Assembly: GCA_964517675.1 (NCBI GenBank)
Contig: CAZFEL010000002.1
Location: 62,001-126,000, forward strand
Direction: 5' to 3'
Source of the DNA: Asbonarchaeum sp964517675
GTDB lineage: Archaea; Nanohalarchaeota; Nanosalinia; Nanosalinales; Nanoanaerosalinaceae
DNA length: 64,000 nucleotides
The translations under genes and the position numbers were made by a program. This document shows positions 33,252-41,763 of this stretch, piece after piece. Within the stretch, counting starts at the first letter, position 1; each line of letters starts with the position of its first letter. The notes beneath the pieces were generated by a model that was not told the DNA's origin, ran no database searches, and saw only the letters and a program-made list of their open reading frames with translations.

Positions 33252-34286
33252 ATGGCATCGACCACGGTCAGATCCGGACTCCTCATAGCACTCCTGATAA
33301 CACTTGCCACAACAGCGACCGCCGTCGTCGGCGGGCCCGACCCCGGCGAGGGAGAGATGGCGGTCACCGGTCACAGCAGCACCTCCACCTCCGGCAGTGC
33401 CGGTGCCTCACAGAGCTCACGGATGGACGAGCACATCACCGATATCTCGCTTGATTTCAGCTTCGCAGGTGATGACCCCGGCATCCCGGTCGCCTGCCAG
33501 GAAGACATCCGAAAAGCCCGGGCATCCGGCCAGGACCGCGTCTGCACAGACCAGGCCGCGACCATGCGGTGCCCCCATGACAACGAGACAATCGTCATGG
33601 CACCGAACGGCTGTGTGATCTCCAGCCTGCAGGGACAGGGCTGGCAGCGGGCTCCGCTCAATGCGGGCGAGGACGATGAGGCACCGAGTGTCACCCTCTC
33701 CGGTAAGATAGCGTTCCGGACCGGCGGTTATCAGGTCCAGACCGACTCCTGGACCGAAGACGGGACCGCGATGTTCACCATCAACGTCTCAGCACCCGGT
33801 CCGAACGAGACGGTGATCCAGGCCCTCACCACCGAACAGATCGACGTGACTGAGGACAGTGGCGCCTACAACAGCGCCGAGGCAATCGTCTACATCGACG
33901 GCGAGCAGCTGTACAGCCGCTCAGAGACGCAGGAAAGTGACCACATCGACGAGCGTCCACCGCGACCATCTGCCGGGCCACCGGCGACAAGACTGGCACA
34001 TCGTGTCAAGATGCTCGAACAGCGCATCGCCATGCTTGAGCGACAGGTGACCGTCATGACCGAGATTCTCCAGGAGGCCGCACCAGAGCAGGCCGACCGG
34101 CTCGAGGACACTCCCTCGACACCGCTCAACTACTCTGTGCCAGGTATGACACCGGACCAGAACACATCAGATGAAGCCGGCCCTGAGGCCGGTCCTCGCG
34201 GCCCAGGAGGTCCGTCGTCACAGCCAGGCAACGCCTCACCGCCTTCCAGCGGCATCGTCGATGCCATCCGCGGCATCTTCCGGTGA
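33252..34286 (+). CDS. Secreted protein with four cysteines and a C-terminal coiled coil
   Basis: 344 residues. Sec signal peptide (about 1-25, ending TATAVVG). A Ser/Thr/Gly linker (40-58), then a domain with four Cys (VACQED, RVCTD, MRCPH, NGCVI) likely to form two disulfides, beta strands with N-x-T/S sites, a coiled coil (HRVKMLEQRIAMLERQVTVM, about 251-270), and a Pro/Gly/Ser-rich tail with the short helix SGIVDAIRGIFR. The amphipathic end may attach to the membrane or S-layer. Stand-alone gene; partner unknown. Confidence 0.72.
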   Translation: MASTTVRSGLLIALLITLATTATAVVGGPDPGEGEMAVTGHSSTSTSGSAGASQSSRMDEHITDISLDFSFAGDDPGIPVACQEDIRKARASGQDRVCTDQAATMRCPHDNETIVMAPNGCVISSLQGQGWQRAPLNAGEDDEAPSVTLSGKIAFRTGGYQVQTDSWTEDGTAMFTINVSAPGPNETVIQALTTEQIDVTEDSGAYNSAEAIVYIDGEQLYSRSETQESDHIDERPPRPSAGPPATRLAHRVKMLEQRIAMLERQVTVMTEILQEAAPEQADRLEDTPSTPLNYSVPGMTPDQNTSDEAGPEAGPRGPGGPSSQPGNASPPSSGIVDAIRGIFR

Positions 34287-34370
34287 TAGACTGGCGGCAA
34301 CCGCCGCCCCTTTCGCCTCGTTTTCTCATCCTACCCACCTTGAAATGGCAGCATGAACAGAATGGTATCC

Positions 34371-34796
34371 ATGCCCAAGCGACGAGCGGAAGCCATCTGG
34401 AACGGCAGCCTGAAGGACGGAAACGGAAATATTAGCCTCGGGAGCGGCGCCTACGAGGGACCGTACTCCTACAGGTCACGGTTCGAAGACGGTGACGGCA
34501 CCAATCCCGAAGAACTGATAGGTGGCGCCCACGCCGGCTGTTACTCCATGGCCCTCTCGATGATCCTCGGAAAGGAAGGCTACGAGGCAGAGGAGATCCA
34601 TACGGACGCAGAGGTCGGTGTCACACAGGACGACCACGGCGTCCAGATCAGCGGCGTGACCCTGACCGTCAAGGCACGTATCCCCGATATAACCGAAGGA
34701 GAGTTCAAGACACTGGCAGAACACGCCAAGAAGGACTGTCCCGTCTCAAAGGCCCTCGCCGTCCCGATCGAGCTCCAGGCAACGCTTCTCGATTAA
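34371..34796 (+). CDS. OsmC-family peroxidase
   Basis: 141 residues from the third of three close ATGs, which matches the family start (MPKRRAEAIWNGSLKDG). The two redox cysteines are in GGAHAGCYSMALS and KKDCPVSKAL, the standard OsmC/Ohr positions. The OsmC subgroup (rather than Ohr) is suggested by GAHAGCYSM. It reduces organic hydroperoxides with thiols. The stop overlaps the convergent DoxX operon by 4 bases, putting a peroxide enzyme beside three DoxX-type membrane proteins. Confidence 0.88.
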   Translation: MPKRRAEAIWNGSLKDGNGNISLGSGAYEGPYSYRSRFEDGDGTNPEELIGGAHAGCYSMALSMILGKEGYEAEEIHTDAEVGVTQDDHGVQISGVTLTVKARIPDITEGEFKTLAEHAKKDCPVSKALAVPIELQATLLD

Positions 34797-35200
34797 TCGG
34801 CAGCATCGAACGCCACCGACAGGGCCAGACCGAACAGGCCGACGTTCATGAACAGCACATCGAGATGCTGTCCAGTCGTCAGCAGGTTGAACAGGATGAT
34901 GACAAACGCCAGTGCGGAAAGCGATGCCGTCCATGCTGTCCGGTAGTCAGCGAGGATTGCGATCCCGAGCACGATCTCACCCGCTCCCAGGACCATCACC
35001 GCCGACGTTGCCGGTAGGATCACCAGGTCCAGGAGCCACGGCGCCATGTACTCCTGCCAGAGGACAGGCTCGAAGAACTTATGCATCCCTGCCAGGAACA
35101 TCACGACGCCGAGGGCCCACCGCATCACCGTGGACCTGTGGGTGGCGTTCCCGGACAGCCATTCTCTGTACTGCTCGATGTAGTCTCCCATATCAGACAC
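34793..35200 (-). CDS. DoxX-like membrane protein, third of three
   Basis: 135 residues, four membrane helices. RWALGVVMFLAGMHKFFEP (26-44) matches the first DoxX helix with its conserved G-x-x-K-F. Ends LSVAFDAAD. Its start overlaps the previous gene by 8 bases. DoxX proteins are linked to quinone-dependent oxidation of reduced sulfur, to redox stress or to unknown roles; none can be fixed here. Confidence 0.75.
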   Translation of the reverse strand: MSDMGDYIEQYREWLSGNATHRSTVMRWALGVVMFLAGMHKFFEPVLWQEYMAPWLLDLVILPATSAVMVLGAGEIVLGIAILADYRTAWTASLSALAFVIILFNLLTTGQHLDVLFMNVGLFGLALSVAFDAAD

Positions 35201-35633
35201 CTTTCACCACGATCCCTGCCAGCAGGTAGACCCCCAGCAGGGCGAGTCCGATGTTCTCGATGACATGGCTCCACGAGGGTGCGACCTCGAAGGCAGTTCC
35301 GTAGCAGCCACAGTTGTCCATATCGGTCTGCCGGATGACCTCCGAGGCGATAAGCCCCGCATAGACCACGAGCTGGGCAACAGCAGCCACCAGGGCAACG
35401 ACGGGGAACTCCCATATGATGATCAGTCCTGCCACCAGCAGCTCGACGAAGGGCACAGTATAGGCCAGCTTCTGGACGATCCCCCCCGCCCAGTCAGGCA
35501 CGATACTGTACGTCGAGGCAATCAGGGTGAACCCACGCAGGTCCGGGAGTTTCACGCCTCCACTCCAGAGGAACAGCCCCCCGAGGATGAACCTGGCAAG
35601 TGAGACAGCGATCCGCGGGAACGGATCAACCAC
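35193..35633 (-). CDS. MauE/DoxX-like membrane protein, second of three
   Basis: 146 residues, four membrane helices. LARFILGGLFLWSGGVKLPD is the DoxX/MauE helix 1, and DNCGCYGTAF (about 104-113) is the Cys-Gly-Cys-Tyr-Gly motif of MauE-type proteins, which supply disulfide-forming activity for exported enzymes. Overlaps both neighbours by 8 bases. The CGC motif makes this the likely redox-active member of the trio. Confidence 0.78.
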   Translation of the reverse strand: MVDPFPRIAVSLARFILGGLFLWSGGVKLPDLRGFTLIASTYSIVPDWAGGIVQKLAYTVPFVELLVAGLIIIWEFPVVALVAAVAQLVVYAGLIASEVIRQTDMDNCGCYGTAFEVAPSWSHVIENIGLALLGVYLLAGIVVKGV

Positions 35634-36021
35634 GGTTATCCACCTCCCTGATCTCGTATGCCATGATCGCCACCACGACCGCGTATACAGTCAGACCGAT
35701 ATCCCGGATCGCGACATCATAGATGCCTGCCATCGCCGTCATCACCGTTATCTGTGCAAGCCAGAGAGCTCCTATCGTGGCCCACACGTGTCGCTTCCAG
35801 CCCACGACAAGCCCGACAGCGATCCCGATCTCGAGGACGCTGGCCACATGCATCAATGCCTCTGCACCGACAGGAGCCATCGCCACCAGCCAGCCCGGCG
35901 TGTAGCCGATCCACTGATTGAGGATGATGAACTTCGAGGCCCCTGCAAGGAACAACATGATCGCAAGGCCGTAAGCAGCGATATCCTGACGTTGGTCGAT
36001 GAGCCACCCCACAACGTCCAT
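35626..36021 (-). CDS. DoxX-like membrane protein, first of three
   Basis: 131 residues from the ATG at 36021, which has an aaaggaggat Shine-Dalgarno directly before it and a catataagg box further up, so this gene has a short leader, unlike most here. LAIMLFLAGASKFIILNQW matches the DoxX first helix. Four helices, tail REVDNRG. Heads the three-gene operon. Function unknown; a quinone or disulfide relay is inferred from the MauE-like partner. Confidence 0.72.
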   Translation of the reverse strand: MDVVGWLIDQRQDIAAYGLAIMLFLAGASKFIILNQWIGYTPGWLVAMAPVGAEALMHVASVLEIGIAVGLVVGWKRHVWATIGALWLAQITVMTAMAGIYDVAIRDIGLTVYAVVVAIMAYEIREVDNRG

Positions 36022-36226
36022 ATCCTCCTTTGGTGGACCCCGCCTTATATGCGTTGAATGCATCGACCGTCCGGGCGCACCAGCCTTGTAGATGTAATAC
36101 ATCGTAATACCCTGGTGCGGGCACCACCTGTCACCTCCACCCAGGTACAGCGTACACAGTGGCCGGCAGGTACCCGACCATTCCTCCTCCACAGCTCTTT
36201 TATCTCACACTTGCCACTCTTCAAGC

Positions 36227-36991
36227 ATGACCCTCCGCGTCGGCGTCCTCCCGGACATCCACATGCGGACCTCCGAACGGGAGGCGGTGACCGCCCAGCT
36301 CGAGGAAGCGGTCGATTACCTCGCTGATGCGGATATCGACCTCCTCGTGGCACCGGGCGATGTCATCGAGCACGGCGATACAGCAGACGAAGACATCGAA
36401 AACATCGAACACGTCCAGGAGATCCTCGGACAGCTCGAATGTCCCGTCCGGTACATGGCCGGCAACCACGACGTGATGAACATCAGCCGGGACAGGCTCG
36501 AGACCATCGTCGACAACGAGCTGTGGGGACGGACCACCATCGATGGAGAGACCCTGCTGTTCCTCGATACCTCTGCCCCGTGGCTGTCAGGATCGCGCGG
36601 AGAAGTGACAGAGGACCAGCTCGCGTTCCTCGATGATACCCTCGAAACAGTCGAGCGGGCGACCATCTTCGTCCACCACCCGATCCATTACCACAACGTC
36701 GAGGACACGTACTGGTGGTCCGAGTACCCCGAACGGGTTTTCTGCGGCAACAAGAAAGAGATCAACCGCATCATGGACGAGTACGACAACATCCGCTCAG
36801 TCATCAACGGCCACCTCCACGACCCCGATATGACCCGGTACCGCGGTGTCCCACATATAACACTCAATGCTTTCAGCAAGGAGACACGCGAGAAGACCGT
36901 CACCGGCACCTATGCCATCGCCGAGCTCGGGGACGATACCAGCGTCGAAATCCTCGACAAGGACGGCCACCAGAAATCCTACAGGTTCTGA
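36227..36991 (+). CDS. Metallophosphoesterase
   Basis: 254 residues. Calcineurin-like metal motifs in order: DIH (10-12), APGDVIEHGD, GNHDVM, FVHHPIHYH and NGHLHDPD. A double metal centre is therefore likely. The family acts on cyclic nucleotides, nucleotides, lipids or DNA ends; the substrate is not set. Overlaps the convergent HAD phosphatase by 13 bases. Confidence 0.85.
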   Translation: MTLRVGVLPDIHMRTSEREAVTAQLEEAVDYLADADIDLLVAPGDVIEHGDTADEDIENIEHVQEILGQLECPVRYMAGNHDVMNISRDRLETIVDNELWGRTTIDGETLLFLDTSAPWLSGSRGEVTEDQLAFLDDTLETVERATIFVHHPIHYHNVEDTYWWSEYPERVFCGNKKEINRIMDEYDNIRSVINGHLHDPDMTRYRGVPHITLNAFSKETREKTVTGTYAIAELGDDTSVEILDKDGHQKSYRF

Positions 36992-37761
36992 CCGAACGCC
37001 TCTGAAAGACCGCCGATGGTCTCGAGGACATGGTCCGGGTCGATACCGCTTCCATCGAGGACCATCCTGTCGGTGACACCCGACATGACCAGCACCGTCG
37101 TCATACCGGCCTCCACGCCCATCACGATGTCGGTAGTGAGACGGTCACCGATCATCATGCAGTCCTCCAGATCAGCACCAACGATCTCTGCCGCGGTCCG
37201 GGCGGCTGTCAGGGACGGCTTCCCGATGACCTCGGCCTCCTCGCCGAGCATCGTCTCAAAGGCGGCAACGATCGTCCCGGTCCCCGGTAAGAGTCCATCA
37301 TCGGCCGGCAGGGTCTGGTCAGGGTTGGTCGCGATCAACCGCTGATCGTCGAACCCACGCAGCACACGTGTCAGGAGATTGTAATCGATATCGCGGGTGA
37401 ACGACAGGACGACAGTGTCCGCATCGGCAGGCTCGTCCATCAGGGCGATATCGTGCTCCCGGAGCTCGTCCCTGAGCCCGTCCTCTCCGACGACATGGAC
37501 ACGGTTGTCCGGGGCGGTCGCCGCAAGATGCGTGGCAGTCAGGTAGCCGGACGTGATGATCTCGGTCCGGTCCGCCTCGATACCACAGGCAGCCAGCCTG
37601 TCGACATAGTCCTCACGGTGCCGGGTGGCGTTGTTGGTGAAGAAAAGCGGCGTGATACCGTTCTCGCGGAGCCACCGCACCGCCTCGGCCGCTCCATCGA
37701 TCGGGGTACCCTCGCGGTACAGTGTCCCGTCCATGTCGATGAACGCGGCGGTGTAGGTCAT
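36979..37761 (-). CDS. HAD-IIA (NagD-like) sugar-phosphate phosphatase
   Basis: 260 residues from the ATG at 37761. DMDGTLY (motif I), FTNNAT (motif II), Lys in VIGKPS (motif III) and GDRLTTDI (motif IV) are all present, with the C2-type cap between II and III as in NagD and p-nitrophenyl phosphatase. The longer open frame upstream is antisense to the truncated epimerase and not used. Located close to a GlcNAc pathway, but physiological substrate unknown. Confidence 0.85.
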   Translation of the reverse strand: MTYTAAFIDMDGTLYREGTPIDGAAEAVRWLRENGITPLFFTNNATRHREDYVDRLAACGIEADRTEIITSGYLTATHLAATAPDNRVHVVGEDGLRDELREHDIALMDEPADADTVVLSFTRDIDYNLLTRVLRGFDDQRLIATNPDQTLPADDGLLPGTGTIVAAFETMLGEEAEVIGKPSLTAARTAAEIVGADLEDCMMIGDRLTTDIVMGVEAGMTTVLVMSGVTDRMVLDGSGIDPDHVLETIGGLSEAFGQNL

Positions 37762-37795
37762 ACCTCCAGGTGCGTGGTCCGCATTGAAGAATCCA

Positions 37796-37942
37796 TCAGT
37801 CCACCTCAAGGTGGGCCGTGTCGTTGAGCCGCTGGATCGCCCAGTCCCTGTCCTCGTACCGGAGCTCGGTGATGCCAGCATTCTCGACGGTGAGTGCATC
37901 GTAGGCACGTGGACTGTGCGGCTCGAGGACCCTGTCGGTGTC
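37796..37942 (-). pseudogene. C-terminal remnant of a histidine phosphatase
   Basis: A 48-codon stretch ends in a proper stop and reads PHSPRAYDALTVENAGITEL and then WAIQRLNDTAHL, the C-terminal strand and LNDTAHL tail of phosphoglycerate-mutase-like phosphatases (compare 27359). The frame stops immediately upstream at 37943. The catalytic RHGE part is absent. The fragment lies head to head with a 5'-truncated epimerase, so both lost their 5' halves at the same point. Confidence 0.6.
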
Positions 37943-37945
37943 TCA

Positions 37946-38626
37946 CGGTCGGAAGACCCGGATGTTGACATGGAGACCGTGACAGCGGATATCACAGACG
38001 TGGTACCGGATCTCGAGCCGTATGACACGATCTATCACCTCGCGACGCTCAACTCCTACGGCCATCCCGCCGACCCCGATGCGTCTCCGGATGTCGCCGG
38101 GACACGGAACCTCATCGCGGCACTGGAAGACATCGAGGACGAACAGCGTCCTGATCTCGTCTATGTCTCCTCGGCGGCAGCGATCGATCCAGACCCGGCG
38201 GAGGATGGTGTCAGCTACAGCGAGGCAAAGACCATCGGGGAAGCGACAGCGAACCGGCTGGATGATGCCGGCATCGTCAGGCCGGGATCGGTCTACGGGG
38301 ACGGCAAGGGAGCGATCGCGTACTTCCTCAGCTGTGCTGAAGACGGGGAAGACCTATCTATCTACGGTGATGGGACACAGGAGCGACCCTTCGTCCACGT
38401 CGATGACGTCGTGGACGCGATGGTCGAGGCAGGGCCGGGAGACAGGATCGAGGTTGCGGAAGGACAGTACAGCTTCAACGACGTCGCCGACATCTTCGAG
38501 GACGCCGCCGGCATCGACCGCGAGTACGACCGCGACCACGAGACCGCAAGCATCGAGATAACCGGTGACTGGGAGCAGCACGAGACAGAGCGGTCACTCG
38601 AGAAATACATCCACGATCAGGTTTGA
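37946..38626 (+). pseudogene. 5'-truncated NAD-dependent epimerase/dehydratase (extended SDR)
   Basis: The recognisable protein starts SRSEDPDVDMETVTADITD and continues through DTIYHLATLNSYGHP, YVSSAA, YSEAKTIGEA (YxxxK catalytic pair) and RPGSVYGDGK. The N-terminal GxxGxxG NAD loop that precedes this region in every extended SDR is missing. The frame is open further left only by chance, through the antisense of a phosphatase remnant. An internal ATG at 37970 could express a 218-residue fragment without the cofactor site, so it is unlikely to be active. Confidence 0.7.
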
Positions 38627-38721
38627 CAGGGAAAACGATACAAGGCACAGGTTTCTCAAATACAGTGAGAGAAAGGCATTCATCATTTTCCTAGCAATAA
38701 AATCGTCGCGAAGTGCGAGGC

Positions 38722-39128
<407 letters not shown>

Positions 39129-39215
39129 GTGAAAACGACGTTGGAGGCCTCTCCCGTCTCCGGGTCAGGCATCACAACTACAGACAGGGAGATTTTTAAA
39201 CCATTCGAGCGACGG

Positions 39216-39956
39216 CTACACGAACCCCGGGATGATCTGGAACAGACCGTAGATCGTGACAACGCTCCACAGGATAGCGGCCATCAGCGTCACGAACACC
39301 GACCGGAAGAACCCGATCCCATGTGCCTCCTCCAGGGCCCGAACCAGCACCACGAGGGCGTACAGCCAGACGAAATAGCCGACGATCGGGACGACAGCAA
39401 GGAGCAACAGCGACGTCATATCCGCACAGATGTTGTACGTCGTCTTGAAATCGTCGCCCCCGACCAGCGTCGAGAGGATGTGGACGATCACCGCGAAGAT
39501 ACCAACAGAGACCCAGATACCGATGAAAAGCATCACAGCACCCATCAGCCCGTCGGCGGCCGCAAAGCCGAGCCCGCCCATACCGAGCAGCCCGCCGAGC
39601 AGCATCGGCAGGACAAACGCCAGGAGAGCAAGGACTCCCGCATTGACAGCCATGACACCGGTCGACTGCATCACGGACTGCTGGGAGATCGTCCTGAAGA
39701 ACGTCTCCTCCATCCCGATCGTCCCCCGGAGCGCTCCCTTGTACATCTTCGGGAACCCTTTCTCGAACAGCTCCGGATCCGCAGTACTCTTCCGCTTTGC
39801 CTGACCACTGTCGATGATGCGATCGACCACGGACAGATCATCGACCTCATCCTCCAGTTCGGACTTGATTTCTGAACGGGACGTTCCTTCCTCGTACTTC
39901 CTGATAACCCAGTTCCGTATCGTCGGGTCGACATCGTCCCCAGAACCATCTCGCAT
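39216..39956 (-). CDS. Yip1-domain membrane protein
   Basis: 246 residues from the ATG at 39956 (ggag close upstream, tttattaat box about 30 bases before). An acidic cytosolic N-domain (1-65) with a helical DDLSVVDRIIDSGQ stretch is followed by five membrane helices whose pattern (TISQQSVMQSTGV, then GGLLGMGGLGFAAADG and STLVGGDDFKTTYNICADM) fits the Yip1 family. Archaeal members are of unknown function. Divergent from the small YbjQ-like gene at 40003. Confidence 0.68.
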   Translation of the reverse strand: MRDGSGDDVDPTIRNWVIRKYEEGTSRSEIKSELEDEVDDLSVVDRIIDSGQAKRKSTADPELFEKGFPKMYKGALRGTIGMEETFFRTISQQSVMQSTGVMAVNAGVLALLAFVLPMLLGGLLGMGGLGFAAADGLMGAVMLFIGIWVSVGIFAVIVHILSTLVGGDDFKTTYNICADMTSLLLLAVVPIVGYFVWLYALVVLVRALEEAHGIGFFRSVFVTLMAAILWSVVTIYGLFQIIPGFV

Positions 39957-40002
39957 AGCAACTCCTTTATACCGGATTCGATTAATAAAGTTTCGTGATA
40001 CC

Positions 40003-40356
40003 ATGACAGCGTTCGACTTCGCGGACAGAGACATCCTCACAACCACCTCACACACCGTCGAAAACATGCAGGTCGCAGAATACAAGGGCATCGTTGTCTC
40101 CGACGTCACAGAAGGACGCCATGTCGGTAAGGACTTCTTCGCCAGCATCCGGAACTTCTTCGGCGGCCGATCACGATCCTGGGAGAAAACACTCCGCGAA
40201 TCACAGGAACAGGCACTCCGTGAACTCGTCCAGGAAGCCGAAGACCGCGGCGCCAACGCCGTCATCGCCATCGAGATGGAAGACGAGACCATCGGCCAAG
40301 GCGGCATGATGAACGTCAAGGCGACAGGAACCGCCGTCGTCCTCGAACAGCGGTGA
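40003..40356 (+). CDS. YbjQ/UPF0145-like protein
   Basis: 117 residues from the ATG at 40003 (the upstream open frame is antisense to Yip1). ILTTTSHTVENMQVAEYKGIV is the family start, followed by the helix EKTLRESQEQALRELVQEA and ANAVIAIEMEDETIG and VKATGTAVVL. The family forms oligomeric alpha/beta rings and has been called heavy-metal-binding, without a proven role. Followed by the MBL-fold gene after 4 bases, so probably co-transcribed. Confidence 0.78.
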   Translation: MTAFDFADRDILTTTSHTVENMQVAEYKGIVVSDVTEGRHVGKDFFASIRNFFGGRSRSWEKTLRESQEQALRELVQEAEDRGANAVIAIEMEDETIGQGGMMNVKATGTAVVLEQR

Positions 40357-40360
40357 GACC

Positions 40361-41038
40361 ATGGGCTCGACCACCTACCAGGGGACCATCATCACCTGGT
40401 TCGACCACGCCTCCATCCGGATCAACGACGATATCACCGTCTACATCGACCCCTTCAGCGACGCAATATCCGATACCACCCTCGAAGCCGACCTCATCAT
40501 CTGCACCCACAGCCATTTCGATCACTTCGACCCCGAGCTCATCAACGAGCTCGCCACCGAGGACACCATCGTCCTCGCGCACGCAAGCTGTGACATCGGC
40601 CAGCTGACGTGTGAGGCACGGCTGATGGAATCCGGCGACCGCGAACAGGCACACGGTATCGACGTCCACGCCGTCGAAGCATACAACGACCACCGGTTCC
40701 GCAACCCCGGTGAGCCATTCCACCCACAGGGACAGGGCATGGGCGTCATCCTCGAGATCGACGGCATACGGTTCTACCACGCCGGTGACACCGACAGGAT
40801 CGACGAGATGGACGCACTCGATGCAGAAGGCATCGACATGGCATTCCTCCCGATCGGAGGGACCTACACCATGGACGTCGAGGAGGCCGTCGAGGCAGCG
40901 GCCGCCATCCGGCCCCACACCATCGTCCCCATCCACTACAGCATGATCGACGGGACCGAGGCAGATTCACAGCGGTTCAACCGGCTCATCCAGGACCAGA
41001 CAGAAAGCACCGTCCAGGTCCTCCAGCCCGAACCCTAA
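40361..41038 (+). CDS. MBL-fold metal-dependent hydrolase (UPF0173-like)
   Basis: 225 residues. THSHFDHFD (49-57) is the metal-binding HxHxDH motif, followed by His in AYNDHRF, HAGDTD and PIHYS, completing a di-zinc site. Short and without an RNase or lactamase cap, it fits the UPF0173/UlaG-like group whose substrates are mostly unknown. In an apparent operon with the YbjQ-like gene. Overlaps the convergent amidotransferase by 4 bases. Confidence 0.82.
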   Translation: MGSTTYQGTIITWFDHASIRINDDITVYIDPFSDAISDTTLEADLIICTHSHFDHFDPELINELATEDTIVLAHASCDIGQLTCEARLMESGDREQAHGIDVHAVEAYNDHRFRNPGEPFHPQGQGMGVILEIDGIRFYHAGDTDRIDEMDALDAEGIDMAFLPIGGTYTMDVEEAVEAAAAIRPHTIVPIHYSMIDGTEADSQRFNRLIQDQTESTVQVLQPEP

Positions 41039-41721
41039 ACACGATCGAAGAAAGCATCGAAGACAGCCCGTGACCGCTCGGCCGCCACCACATTCTCGTC
41101 CGTGAACGTCGACCGGACAGCCTCACGCTCATCCTTACTCATGTCCTTGTTCGACAGCAGCTCCTCCGCCATCTCCCTGCTGTACTCCGGGTGGAACTGG
41201 ATACCCCACGCAGGGAAACGTCCCGACCGGAACGCCTGCACACCATAGTCATTCTCCGCCAGCACATCCGCCCCCTCCGGGAGCTCCCGCACATGATCGA
41301 GGTGCGATGAAAAAGAGACAAACCGCTCATCCAGTCCATCGAACAGCCCGCAGGCCCGACCCCGGTCTGTCACCGCAACCTCCCGGTAGCCCATCTCTCG
41401 TTCATCCATTTCCGCGACCACGCCGCCGAGCGTGTCCGCCAGCAGCTGGTGGCCGTAACATATCCCGAGCACAGGAATCTCTGACTCGAGGGCGAAGCGG
41501 AGGAACAGCTCCGAGGCCTCCACCCACCGTTGCCTGTCATAGACATGGTACTCGGATCCGGTCACCACCACCGCATCCCAGTCCAGGGACCCAGGGATCT
41601 CATCGCGGTGCGTCCGGAACGAGACGAACTCGACGTCCTCACCGGTCCGCACCCGCACGATATCCTCGATGAGAGAACCGTACTCGAAGGTATCCGTCGG
41701 GCACAGACATGCAACCTGCAT
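41035..41721 (-). CDS. Class I glutamine amidotransferase-like protein
   Basis: 228 residues. GICYGHQLL (nucleophile Cys about 88) and FHPEYS (His and Glu of the triad) are the class I glutaminase motifs; VVTGSEYHVYD is the oxyanion-strand region. No synthetase domain is attached, and the partner is not adjacent, so it is either a GuaA small-subunit-like protein or a gamma-glutamyl-specific peptidase. It lies downstream of glmS on the same strand. Confidence 0.8.
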   Translation of the reverse strand: MQVACLCPTDTFEYGSLIEDIVRVRTGEDVEFVSFRTHRDEIPGSLDWDAVVVTGSEYHVYDRQRWVEASELFLRFALESEIPVLGICYGHQLLADTLGGVVAEMDEREMGYREVAVTDRGRACGLFDGLDERFVSFSSHLDHVRELPEGADVLAENDYGVQAFRSGRFPAWGIQFHPEYSREMAEELLSNKDMSKDEREAVRSTFTDENVVAAERSRAVFDAFFDRV

Positions 41722-41763
41722 CCTGCCACCTACATGGGAGACGCGCGGATAAAACAGTTCTGG

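Noticed and set aside
37784..37945. N-terminal extension of the epimerase frame (from a TTG)
   Set aside because: This part is the antisense of a phosphatase remnant and lacks the NAD-binding loop; not a genuine N-terminus.
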